In this document: positions 43,683 through 51,602 of the stretch, in pieces
Layout: the number at the start of each line of letters is the position of its first letter
How positions within the stretch are numbered: the stretch's first letter is position 1
Assembly: GCA_034722275.1 (NCBI GenBank)
Contig: JAYENW010000022.1
Location: forward strand, 4,165-68,164
Direction: 5' to 3'
Length of the DNA: 64,000 bases
From: M55B177 sp034722275
GTDB taxonomy: Bacteria; Chloroflexota; Dehalococcoidia; GIF9; AB-539-J10
Translations under genes and position numbers: made by a program
The notes under the pieces: model-generated
Databases searched by the model: none
What the model saw: only the letters and a program-made list of their open reading frames with translations
What the model was told of the DNA's origin: nothing

Positions 43683-44596
43683 AAGGTAAAAAAACAGCTC
43701 TCGCTGTTCTGGTGCCATTGCTGCTTGCGATGATTTTATTTCCCATGGCTTGTGTATCAGTGCCAGGGAGAGATAAAGTTGCCGTGATTCCTCTTTCTGG
43801 GACTATCACAGCTGGAAGCAGTTTCTTTAGCCCTACAATTACACCGCAAGCAGTAAAGGAGCAGCTGGATAGGGCCGAGAGAGATAAGGTGGTGAAGGCA
43901 GTTGTTCTTCGTGTAGAAAGCCCTGGTGGGGTAGTAGCGCCCTGTCAGGAAATTTTGGAGGAGATAGAGAGGGTTAAGCAATCAAAACCTGTTGTCGTCA
44001 GTATGGGAGAGCAAGCTACCTCTGGCGGCTATTATATCTCATGCAAAGCAGATAAAATTGTAGCGTTGCCAGGCACATTAACCGGGAGCATTGGTGTTAT
44101 TGCTGAAATACCCAATGTCCAGGGGCTTTATGAAAAACTGGGTATCCAGATGCAAATCTTTAAAGGTGGCAAGTATAAAGATATGTACGCTGGGCTGAGA
44201 GAGCTAACTCCTGAAGAACGGGAGATAATGCAAGAAATGGTTGATGTATACTATGAACAATTTGTTGCTGTTGTGGCTGAAGGCAGGGGATTAAGCACAG
44301 AACAGGTAAAGAATCTAGCTACAGGACAGATTTATACTGGTGTTGAGGCTAAGGAGCTGGGTTTAGTTGATGAATTGGGTGGTGTGGACACTGCCATAAA
44401 TTTAGCAACACAACTGGCTGGTGTTGTGTCTCCTGAAGTGGAATATTACCAGCAAGCGAGGCCGTCATTGAGATCGCTCTTGGGATTGGCTGATATCGCC
44501 CGATTGAGATTGTTAGGGTTGAGCGGGCAGGATATTATTCTGCTGCAAATCCTGAGTAATGCGTATCCTCAGCCTCAATATTTATATCAGAGCTAA
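43679..44596 (+). CDS. sppA: Signal peptide peptidase SppA, lipoprotein-like
   Basis: A membrane-anchored S49 serine protease that digests cleaved signal peptides. A hydrophobic N-terminus (about 6-24, ending FPMAC, a weak lipobox) anchors it outside. The protease core has VLRVESPGGVVAPCQEIL near 78-95, the catalytic serine in EQATSGGYYIS near 115, and the catalytic lysine in KGGKYKDMYAG near 165. Length 305 fits the short SppA type. It is sandwiched between aroE and aroC with 4- and 1-base overlaps, although it has no evident link to the shikimate pathway. Confidence 0.93.
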   Translation: MKGKKTALAVLVPLLLAMILFPMACVSVPGRDKVAVIPLSGTITAGSSFFSPTITPQAVKEQLDRAERDKVVKAVVLRVESPGGVVAPCQEILEEIERVKQSKPVVVSMGEQATSGGYYISCKADKIVALPGTLTGSIGVIAEIPNVQGLYEKLGIQMQIFKGGKYKDMYAGLRELTPEEREIMQEMVDVYYEQFVAVVAEGRGLSTEQVKNLATGQIYTGVEAKELGLVDELGGVDTAINLATQLAGVVSPEVEYYQQARPSLRSLLGLADIARLRLLGLSGQDIILLQILSNAYPQPQYLYQS

Positions 44597-45738
44597 TGGG
44601 GCAATTTCGTTTTATCACCGCTGGCGAATCACACGGGAAAGGTTTGACTGCCATAGTTGAAGGATTGGTGGCCTGGCTCCCCTTAGATGTGGAGTACATC
44701 AATAAGGAGTTAAAACGGCGCCAGGGTGGCTATGGGCGCAGCTCTCGCATGCAGTTAGAAGAAGATAAAGCTGAGATTACCTCGGGAATTTATCGTGGGC
44801 TTACAACCGGCAATCCCATCGCGATTTTTATCTCCAACCGGGACTGGCGTGAGGCTGAGCCGGTAACTTGCCCCCGTCCTGGACATGCTGACCTTGCGGG
44901 AGTGACCAAATATGGCCTTAAAGATATTAGACCGATAATGGAAAGAGCCAGCGCGCGTGAGACCGCGGCCAGGGTGGCGGTGGGAGCACTGGCGAAAAGA
45001 TTTCTGGAGGAATTTGACATCACCATTCATAGCCACACAGTAGCTATTGGTGGCGTCAAAATTTCAGGGCAGGATAGTATGAAGTTTATAGATTGGCAGC
45101 GGGTTGAAGATTCCCCTGTTCGCTGCGTTGCCTCTGATATAACGCAAAAGATGATAGCGGTTATTGATAAAGCTAAAGCTGATGGAGATACTTTAGGTGG
45201 TGTCTTTGAAGTCATTGCCCATGGCGTGCCTATTGGCCTGGGAAGCCATGCTCACTGGGAGCGTCGACTCGATGGCAGAATTGCCCAGGCAGTGATGAGT
45301 ATCAATAGTGTGAAGGGAGTGGAGATTGGCTCTGGATTTGCTCTGGCCGCTCTTAAAGGCTCAAAGGCTCACGATGTTATCGAGCCCAATCCCTGTAGCG
45401 GAGCGAAGGGTCTGCCATGGCATCGCCTCGGCAACCATGCTGGTGGTGTAGAAGGTGGCATAAGTAATGGTGAGGATATGGTAATCAAAGCGGTAGTCAA
45501 GCCCATCGCTACTTTGGCTAAGCCACTACCTTCCTTAGACCTTCGCACTGGGGAGGTAGTCGAAGCCCACTATGAGCGCAGTGATATTTGTGTTGTTCCT
45601 GCTGCTGGGGTAATTGCCGAGGCAATGCTGGCTATTGTCTTGGCTGATGCCTGTCTGGAGAAATTTGGTGGAGATAACTTGAAAGAAACTCTGGCAAATT
45701 ACCATAGTTACTTGGGCGGTATCTCTCTATGGAAATAG
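44596..45738 (+). CDS. aroC: Chorismate synthase
   Basis: The flavin-dependent last enzyme of the shikimate pathway, EPSP to chorismate. The protein (380 residues) begins FRFITAGESHGKGLTAIVEG, with His in the ESHG motif. It continues with RRQGGYGRSSRMQLEEDKAE, RPGHADLAGVTKYGLKDIRP and the RASARETAARVAVGALAKRF block near 115-135. The NHAGGVEGGISNGEDMVIK stretch near 275-295 is conserved. The long version (residue 220-250 region) is of the standard bacterial type. The stop of sppA and its start share an A (TAATG). Confidence 0.97.
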   Translation: MGQFRFITAGESHGKGLTAIVEGLVAWLPLDVEYINKELKRRQGGYGRSSRMQLEEDKAEITSGIYRGLTTGNPIAIFISNRDWREAEPVTCPRPGHADLAGVTKYGLKDIRPIMERASARETAARVAVGALAKRFLEEFDITIHSHTVAIGGVKISGQDSMKFIDWQRVEDSPVRCVASDITQKMIAVIDKAKADGDTLGGVFEVIAHGVPIGLGSHAHWERRLDGRIAQAVMSINSVKGVEIGSGFALAALKGSKAHDVIEPNPCSGAKGLPWHRLGNHAGGVEGGISNGEDMVIKAVVKPIATLAKPLPSLDLRTGEVVEAHYERSDICVVPAAGVIAEAMLAIVLADACLEKFGGDNLKETLANYHSYLGGISLWK

Positions 45739-47402
45739 GTGAGGATATTATTATTGCAGGTTTCTCTGGCACAGGTAAATCGCAGGTAGCCAGAGAGGTA
45801 GCACAGCGCCTGGATTGGCATTTTATTGATACCGATAATGAGGTAAGTCAGCTTGCGGGGAAGTCAATCGCCGAGATTTTCCAACAGGATGGTGAAGGCA
45901 AATTCAGAAAACTGGAGCGTCACATTATCGAGAAAGCTTGTCAGCAAAAACAAGCAGTTATGGCGCTTGGTGGTGGCGCTATCGTTGATCCTCGAAACTA
46001 TAAACTGCTTGCCCGAAGCGGAGCTATTATCTGTCTTGAAGCTGAACCGGAAACAATCTATCAACGTTTATTCAAAGAGAAGGCTTACGATGTTGAAGCT
46101 GAAGTGCGTCCTCTTTTGAGTGATGAAAACCCTCTGGAGCGTATCAGGGAGCTTAAGGCCTCAAGGCAGCATTATTACGATGATGCTGCCTTGACGATTC
46201 ATACTGACCATCTGAATATCAATCAGGTGGCTGGTGAGGTGATCAGGGTTTGGAAGTTGCTTGGGCATCGTGCATCCCATAGTCACGGGGCCAAAGCTGG
46301 CAGTGATATAGATGAAGATATCGCTTCCTGGGTAGAAACTCCCATTCAAAGTTATCCCCTTTTTGTTGGTTATGGCTTACTGGATAAACTTGGAGTAAAA
46401 ATGAAGCAGGCCGATTTATCGGGCACGGCCATCGTGGTAAGCGATGAAAATGTATTCTCTTTCTATGGCAGCAGAGTTGAGGGAATCTTGAAAGATGCTG
46501 GTTTTGCTGTCAACTCCTTTGTGGTGCTGCCAGGGGAAACAAGCAAGAGTATGGATGCTGTTAGCACTATCTATGATTTCATGGTTGGGCACCGTGTGGA
46601 GCGAAATGACGTCATTGTTGCTCTAGGTGGTGGTGTGGTAGGAGATTTGGCAGGTTTTGTCGCAGCTACTTTCCTGCGAGGCATCTCCTGGGTGCAGGTG
46701 CCCACCAGTTTGTTGGCTATGGTTGATGCCAGCATTGGAGGCAAGGTGGGGGTGAATCATCCTCAGGGGAAAAACCTTATCGGTGCTTTTTATCAGCCCA
46801 GCCTGGTTTTGGCGGACTGCCAGACTTTGACTACTCTGCCGCAGCGGGAACTCATTTCGGGGTGGGCTGAAGTTATCAAACATGGCTTGATCCTGGATAG
46901 AAGTTTTGTCGAATTCTTGGAAGCTGATGCTGAGGCGATAAAGCGGGAGGGAGCTTTGCTCACTCAAGCTGTTGCCCGCAGTGCTGCTATCAAGGCGCTG
47001 GTTGTTAACGAGGATGAAAAAGAGAAGGGGAAACGTATTGTGTTGAACTATGGGCATACTATCGCTCATGGACTGGAGGCGGCCACTCAATATGGATGTT
47101 TTCTGCACGGCGAGGCAGTAGCTATTGGCATGGTGGGGGCAGCTAGGATAGCTGAAAAGCAGGGGCTTTTATCTTCGAATGTGGTCCAGCGGCAGCAGAT
47201 GCTCCTGGAACGATTTAATCTCCCAGTAAGCTTTTCTCACATAGACTTGGGCAAAGTGATGAAGGCTATGGAGTTGGATAAAAAGATAAGAGAAAAGACA
47301 ATTCAGTGGGTTCTTTTACAGGATATCGGCAGGACAGTGATTCATAATAATGTGCCTCAGCAGATTGTATTGGATGTTCTTCAGGAGTTGATGGAGTCAT
47401 GA
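45729..47402 (+). CDS. aroKB: Fused shikimate kinase / 3-dehydroquinate synthase
   Basis: Two shikimate enzymes in one 557-residue chain. The N-terminal kinase (about 1-175) has Walker A GFSGTGKSQVA at 12-22, the Asp-x-Asp region FIDTDNEV, and the lid-side VMALGGGAIVDP near 78-89. After a linker with SHSHGAKAG, the AroB half (about 200-557) has VALGGGVVGDLAGFVAATFL, VPTSLLAMVDASIGGKVGVN and the metal ligands Glu/His in ISGWAEVIKHG, RIVLNYGHTIAHGLEA and CFLHGEAVAIGM. The order kinase-synthase is seen in some other bacteria too. It overlaps aroC by ten bases and the prenyltransferase gene by four. Confidence 0.96.
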   Translation: MEIGEDIIIAGFSGTGKSQVAREVAQRLDWHFIDTDNEVSQLAGKSIAEIFQQDGEGKFRKLERHIIEKACQQKQAVMALGGGAIVDPRNYKLLARSGAIICLEAEPETIYQRLFKEKAYDVEAEVRPLLSDENPLERIRELKASRQHYYDDAALTIHTDHLNINQVAGEVIRVWKLLGHRASHSHGAKAGSDIDEDIASWVETPIQSYPLFVGYGLLDKLGVKMKQADLSGTAIVVSDENVFSFYGSRVEGILKDAGFAVNSFVVLPGETSKSMDAVSTIYDFMVGHRVERNDVIVALGGGVVGDLAGFVAATFLRGISWVQVPTSLLAMVDASIGGKVGVNHPQGKNLIGAFYQPSLVLADCQTLTTLPQRELISGWAEVIKHGLILDRSFVEFLEADAEAIKREGALLTQAVARSAAIKALVVNEDEKEKGKRIVLNYGHTIAHGLEAATQYGCFLHGEAVAIGMVGAARIAEKQGLLSSNVVQRQQMLLERFNLPVSFSHIDLGKVMKAMELDKKIREKTIQWVLLQDIGRTVIHNNVPQQIVLDVLQELMES

Positions 47403-48286
47403 ATGCAATAGCTGTGATTAAAACGAAATCTGTCTGGAACTATATTGAAGTGCTGAAACCCCGAGAGTCAGGACTGCACACGCTTATGGGTGTTGTTGCT
47501 GCCCTGGTTGCAGTTGGCGATATCGTTGCCTCTGGAAATGTTTTCCCTTTGCGAGAGTTTGTTCTTGCTGCTGTTGCTATTGCCTGCGGTATCCCGGGAT
47601 GTAATGGGCTTACTAACTATCTTGACCGCAATGTTGATGCTCAGATGCAAAGAACCTGCCTTAGAGCTTTGCCATCCCGTCGTATTTATCCACCAGAAAA
47701 ATCACTGCCTGTGATAGTTACGCTTGTGATTCTTGGCCTGGCTTTGGCCTGGCTGATCAATTTATTATGCTTTATTTGTGGGTTGGTAGGTGTTATAGCT
47801 GCTGTGCTGTGGCGTAAGACTTCTCTGGAGGTCTTTTTGGGAATTGTGGCTGGCTGGAGTCCAGTACTAATTGGGTGGTTTGCTATAAAACCTGTGTTCA
47901 GCCTTCAAATCCTGTCTATTTGTCTTCTTGTTGCTGTTTGGATTCCTCTGCATGTCTGGAGTTTGATGGTTGCCTACCGAGATGATTATCGCAATGCTGG
48001 GCTTCACTATTTCCCCCTCAACTGGGAGGTCAGGAAATCAGTGAGACTGTTATTCAGCCTCGCATTTTTGCTTTTTGCTATATCTATATTTGTGTTCTTC
48101 GCTGGCGAATTCCACCTGCCTTATCTTATAGTAGCTATTATTCTCGGTGTGGTGATGATTTCCGCCTGTGGCCGGCTTCTTACAGCTCAGCATTCTAAAG
48201 CGGCATGGCAAGTATACAAGCTAACTGCTTTTCCTTATCTGGGTGTTATCTTTATCACCATGTGTCTCGACGCCTGGTTATTCTGA
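47399..48286 (+). CDS. UbiA-superfamily prenyltransferase, CtaB (heme O synthase)-like
   Basis: A polytopic membrane enzyme that transfers an isoprenoid chain to an aromatic or porphyrin acceptor (295 residues, about nine helices). The first Asp-rich motif is NGLTNYLDRNVDAQMQRT near 78-95 (NxxxD-x-x-x-D pattern) and the second is YRDDYRNAGLHYFPL near 192-206. IPLHVWSLMVAYRDDY is typical of CtaB, so heme O synthase is the closest label. In an anaerobe without an obvious cytochrome oxidase, another acceptor (menaquinone or geranylgeranyl-type) is possible. The neighbour aroKB suggests a quinone role, but this is weak. Confidence 0.8.
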   Translation: MNAIAVIKTKSVWNYIEVLKPRESGLHTLMGVVAALVAVGDIVASGNVFPLREFVLAAVAIACGIPGCNGLTNYLDRNVDAQMQRTCLRALPSRRIYPPEKSLPVIVTLVILGLALAWLINLLCFICGLVGVIAAVLWRKTSLEVFLGIVAGWSPVLIGWFAIKPVFSLQILSICLLVAVWIPLHVWSLMVAYRDDYRNAGLHYFPLNWEVRKSVRLLFSLAFLLFAISIFVFFAGEFHLPYLIVAIILGVVMISACGRLLTAQHSKAAWQVYKLTAFPYLGVIFITMCLDAWLF

Positions 48287-48289
48287 TTG

Positions 48290-49738
48290 TCACAGTCTCT
48301 GCAGGGCTTCTCTGAGACGCTTCAGGCTTTTTCCCTTCCCTAAAATGGCCATAGTTTGAAACAAGGGTGGTGCTGCCGTGCGCCCAGTGATTGCTATCCT
48401 CAGCAAACCGAAGAATTTCCTCGTGCTTAAATTTAGCTCCGTGCTTAGCGGCCGCAAGATGCTTTCTAAAGACTCTGCATCCCAAATTTCTGTTGGTTGC
48501 AGTTTTTGCAGAGTTTCTTGGAGAATTTGAGTGGCTGTTTGGGTATCCATGTCCTTGCCTAGAAGCATCTCTGTGCTATATGAGAGTTTATCCCGGAAGA
48601 AGAAGTCCGCAAGTTGGGGGACTTCAGCCAAAGTTTTAGCACGCTCCTGAATTAAAGGCATAACCTGGTTGACATAACTAGCATTCAAAGGACGTTTTAC
48701 TGAAGGCGGCAAGTCCCTCTCCAGAAACGGCGTAGCCTGACGGATGTATTCCTGGGGGTCTAATTTGCGTAAGTAAACGCCGTTCATCCAGTCTAATTTC
48801 TCTTTATTGAAAATGGCTCCTGTCTTACCTATTCTTTCCAGGGAGAAGTGCTGTATCAATTCATCTTGACTTAATAACTCAGTTCGGTCATCAAGCGACC
48901 AGCCCAGCAATGTCAGGAAATTTATCATGGCCTGAGGCAGGTAACCTTGTTCCTGGTACGCATTTATGGAGGTAGCGCCATGTCTCTTGGAAAGTTTTGC
49001 TTTGTCGGGTCCTAAAATCATGGGTAAATGGGCGAATTGTGGAGGCTGCCAGTTCAGGGCTTGATAAAGCAGTATATGGCGGGGAGTGCTGGAGAGCCAT
49101 TCGTCAGCCCGGAGAACATGGGAAATTGCCATCAGATGGTCATCTACTATGTTGGCAAGGTGATATGTAGGGTAACCATCAGACTTGAGCAGGACGAAAT
49201 CATCCAGAGTATTATTCTGGAAAGTTATCGAGCCGCGAATTGAATCAAGGAATGTAGTTTTTCCAGAAAGTGGTGTCTTGAAGCGGACCACAGGCTTGCT
49301 GCCTATTGCTTCCAGCTTACTTCTCTCTTGTTGAGTTAAATTACGGCAGCGCCTGTCATACTTGGGTGGCTGTTTTCGTTTCATTTGTTCCCGGCGCATT
49401 GCTTGTAATCGTTCAGAAGAGCAATAGCAGAGATAGGCATGGTCTTCTTCAATTAATCTATTGGCGGTGTCTCGATAAAATGGTAATCGCTGCGATTGGA
49501 AATAAGGGCCTTCATCCCAGTCTAATCTCAACCAGCGTAAGCTCTGTAGTATTATCTCTACTGCTCCCTCTACTTTGCGAGCGATATCGGTATCCTCGAT
49601 GCGTAAGATAAATTTGCCGTTATTATGACGGGCAAAAAGCCAGTTGAATAGAGCAGTTCTGATGTTTCCTAGATGTGGGTATCCCGTAGGACTGGGCGCA
49701 AAGCGAACTCGAACTGAAGTCTTTAACGCTGCTGGCAT
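48290..49738 (-). CDS. gltX: Glutamyl-tRNA synthetase
   Basis: A class I synthetase (482 residues) that charges tRNA-Glu. The HIGH-like motif is APSPTGYPHLGN near 14-25 and the KMSKS-like motif is KAKLSKRHGA near 245. The GLARTALFNWLF-like RTALFNWLFARHNNGKF follows the first motif as usual. Between them, LDDFVLLKSDGYPTYHLANI is the characteristic acceptor-binding stretch. The C-terminal anticodon domain is complete. It lies 17 bases downstream of a small coiled-coil gene. Whether it also charges tRNA-Gln is undetermined; no glnS or gat genes lie nearby. Confidence 0.96.
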   Translation of the reverse strand: MPAALKTSVRVRFAPSPTGYPHLGNIRTALFNWLFARHNNGKFILRIEDTDIARKVEGAVEIILQSLRWLRLDWDEGPYFQSQRLPFYRDTANRLIEEDHAYLCYCSSERLQAMRREQMKRKQPPKYDRRCRNLTQQERSKLEAIGSKPVVRFKTPLSGKTTFLDSIRGSITFQNNTLDDFVLLKSDGYPTYHLANIVDDHLMAISHVLRADEWLSSTPRHILLYQALNWQPPQFAHLPMILGPDKAKLSKRHGATSINAYQEQGYLPQAMINFLTLLGWSLDDRTELLSQDELIQHFSLERIGKTGAIFNKEKLDWMNGVYLRKLDPQEYIRQATPFLERDLPPSVKRPLNASYVNQVMPLIQERAKTLAEVPQLADFFFRDKLSYSTEMLLGKDMDTQTATQILQETLQKLQPTEIWDAESLESILRPLSTELNLSTRKFFGLLRIAITGRTAAPPLFQTMAILGKGKSLKRLREALQRL

Positions 49739-49755
49739 TGCCTATGTTTATTGTT

Positions 49756-50013
49756 TTACCTGGAGAGAACTCGTTGTAAGTCCTTCAGTTGTTTTAATCG
49801 TTTCTTAAGTCTCTGGGCAAGTTGCTCAGCCTGATTCAGGGCGTTTTCGGCATTTTCTATCTCTGTCGTTATCTTGAAGAGAGTTTCATTCTGTCGTTCG
49901 CCTAATTCAATTTCAAAATTGGATAACTTCTCCCTGCCTTCTTTAAATGGAGAAGGCAGGGGTTCATTTTCGTCTATTGTTTGTTCCTTAGTGAATTTGG
50001 GGAAAGGCTTCAA
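49756..50013 (-). CDS. Small coiled-coil protein of unknown function
   Basis: I do not recognise a family. The frame starts at a TTG (50013) preceded by a strong AAGGAGGT (50022-50028), eight bases away, which argues for a real gene. The 85 residues open with a proline-rich, acidic part and end in a long amphipathic helix (about residue 42-82, with EIENAENALNQAEQLAQRLK in the middle) predicted to form a coiled coil. It is 17 bases upstream of gltX on the same strand. The 159 bases between it and the DUF5679 gene show nothing else. Confidence 0.6.
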   Translation of the reverse strand: MKPFPKFTKEQTIDENEPLPSPFKEGREKLSNFEIELGERQNETLFKITTEIENAENALNQAEQLAQRLKKRLKQLKDLQRVLSR

Positions 50014-50172
50014 TTTATTGACCTCCTTGGAAACAAAAATTACCCCTACCTCACATCACCCAATTTCACTGGCAAAAGGGCCTCATGGGCGCAATGTAAC
50101 ATATCCTGAATGTTCTTGCAAGATAATGTATGCAGGCGAAGTAACAGGTAACTGCCGAAGCTCTTTGCTTAG

Positions 50173-50316
50173 CTAGGCTTTCCCTATCCGGAATACCTTT
50201 GTGCCACAAACAGGGCAGACACCCTGTACTGCTGGCCTACCATTCTTAAGTGTGATTTGCTTGGAATTCTTTATTTCTACCTTCTTTCGGCACTTCATAC
50301 AATAAGCTGTTGCCAT
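50173..50316 (-). CDS. DUF5679-type mini zinc ribbon protein, 47 aa
   Basis: Translating the minus strand from the ATG at 50316 gives a 47-residue protein: MATAYCMKCRKKVEIK, then KQITLKNGRPAVQGVCPVCG and the end TKVFRIGKA. Two CxxC pairs (CMKC and CPVC) form one zinc ribbon. I recognise the pattern from DUF5679 proteins that are frequent in Chloroflexota and some archaea. The GAAGGAGGATATC in front is an excellent ribosome site. A role in nucleic acid binding or ribosome-associated function is only a guess from the fold and size. Confidence 0.85.
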   Translation of the reverse strand: MATAYCMKCRKKVEIKNSKQITLKNGRPAVQGVCPVCGTKVFRIGKA

Positions 50317-50419
50317 GATATCCTCCTTCCTGATTCTAAATATTCTATATTGTTACTGCATAAGCAAAGATATGTCAATAGTACTTTAGTCTGAGGTAAA
50401 ACATTTTTACCTTAGAACT

Positions 50420-51118
50420 TCATATATTACCAAAACGGCGCTGACGGTATTTATATTCTCTGAAAGCCTCTTCAATCTCTTTTTGTCCAAAATCGGGCCA
50501 CAGCACCGGAGTAAAATAAAGCTCACTATAGGCAGCTTGCCACAAAAGAAAGTTGCTCAAGCGGAGTTCACCGCCAGTGCGGATAACTAAATCTGGGTCA
50601 GGGATATCATGAGTATACAAATGCTGGCTAAACAAAGCCTGATCTACTTTGTCAGCGCTGGTATTGCTGTTGATAATGTCTCTGGCTGCCTGTATAATTT
50701 CATCGCGTCCACCATAATCGATGGCAAGACATAGTGTAAGCCCGGTATTATGCCTGGTGAGTTCGACTGCTGCTTTAATTTTTCCCCCTAGCTTCCGAGA
50801 TAGCTTATCTGCATCGCCCAAGTGTAGCAGCCTGATATTTTCCTGGTGAAAGGCATGAGCTTCTCTGTTAATTCTTGTTGCTAGAAGGTTGAATAAAGCG
50901 GTAACTTCTGCTCTGGGACGATTCCAGTTCTCGGTGGAGAAGGCATAAAGGGTCAGATATCTTACTCCATAGTTGGCGAAAATCCTCACCACTGGGTGAA
51001 TATTGTCACCCCCAGCCTCGTGTCCTTCAAGCCGGGACAGTCCACGTTTTTTTGCCCATCTACCGTTGCCATCCATAATGATGGCTACATGCCTGGGAGG
51101 GTAATTTGCTTCAGTCAC
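50420..51118 (-). CDS. uppS: Undecaprenyl diphosphate synthase (cis-prenyltransferase)
   Basis: Makes the C55 lipid carrier for cell envelope polymers from farnesyl and isopentenyl diphosphates. The 232-residue chain has the catalytic Asp in HVAIIMDGNGRWAKKRGLSR near residues 9-28, LTLYAFSTENWNRP near 66-79 and AIDYGGRDEIIQAARD near 141-156. The last block DLVIRTGGELRLSNFLLWQ near 190-208 is complete. The start is a GTG at 51118 that overlaps the stop of the upstream remnant ORF (GTGA), so translation is probably coupled to it. It does not depend on that ORF's protein function. Confidence 0.96.
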   Translation of the reverse strand: MTEANYPPRHVAIIMDGNGRWAKKRGLSRLEGHEAGGDNIHPVVRIFANYGVRYLTLYAFSTENWNRPRAEVTALFNLLATRINREAHAFHQENIRLLHLGDADKLSRKLGGKIKAAVELTRHNTGLTLCLAIDYGGRDEIIQAARDIINSNTSADKVDQALFSQHLYTHDIPDPDLVIRTGGELRLSNFLLWQAAYSELYFTPVLWPDFGQKEIEEAFREYKYRQRRFGNI

Positions 51119-51405
51119 AAATTGGCCTCCCAGGGAAGAATATGCCGAGCCTTTCGCCAGGGATGGGCTAAACGGTATTTCAATGCAGCCATAAGTAACT
51201 TACTGTGCCAGTCGAAGGAATCAAAGCATCCAGTGCTGATTATTCCGGTGCAGCAAACATCAAACCACAGCGCACCTTTTTGCTCCAGAACGGCCACGCG
51301 GTAACCTGGCGAAGCCAGTTGGCAGGAAGTATAGCTTCCTACTGGTCCTGCTCCCGGTAGTATAAAGTCATAAAATTGATTTGACAACCCCATGTGCTCG
51401 TTCAA
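51115..51405 (-). pseudogene. Remnant of an FAD-dependent geranylgeranyl-reductase-type enzyme
   Basis: The 96-codon ORF starts like a full flavoprotein: YDFILPGAGPVGSYTSCQLA with a Rossmann glycine motif, RVAVLEQKG, then CCTGIISTGCFDSF, which is the FAD-proximal Cys motif of geranylgeranyl reductases. Immediately after this it jumps to a basic C-terminal-like tail. The full family has about 350-400 residues, so some 300 residues of the middle are missing. The reading frame remains open and overlaps uppS by four bases (GTGA). An in-frame internal deletion in a formerly coupled gene would explain this. A short functional protein cannot be excluded. Confidence 0.65.
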
Positions 51406-51602
51406 ATCCTCTCTTATATAATGCTATCATATTGCAGCGGGAGAAAAGCAACTTTTAAAGAGGGAAAATCCAACTGAAACAAATCTACGAAGCTGAAAGC
51501 TGCCTGGATTTTGATATTTCGGAAGTGGTGGAGGGACTGCTTACAATACTGGTGTCGCTATGTTGATTTGATGTATAGTTAAGTTTCAAAAGGGAAGTTC
51601 CA

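Noticed and set aside
46623..47108. 161-codon minus-strand ORF
   Set aside because: Antisense to the aroB half of the fusion, with low-quality composition.
51381..51422. TTGACA and TATAAT upstream of dxs as a promoter
   Set aside because: The two boxes are 30 bases apart, far from the usual 16-18.
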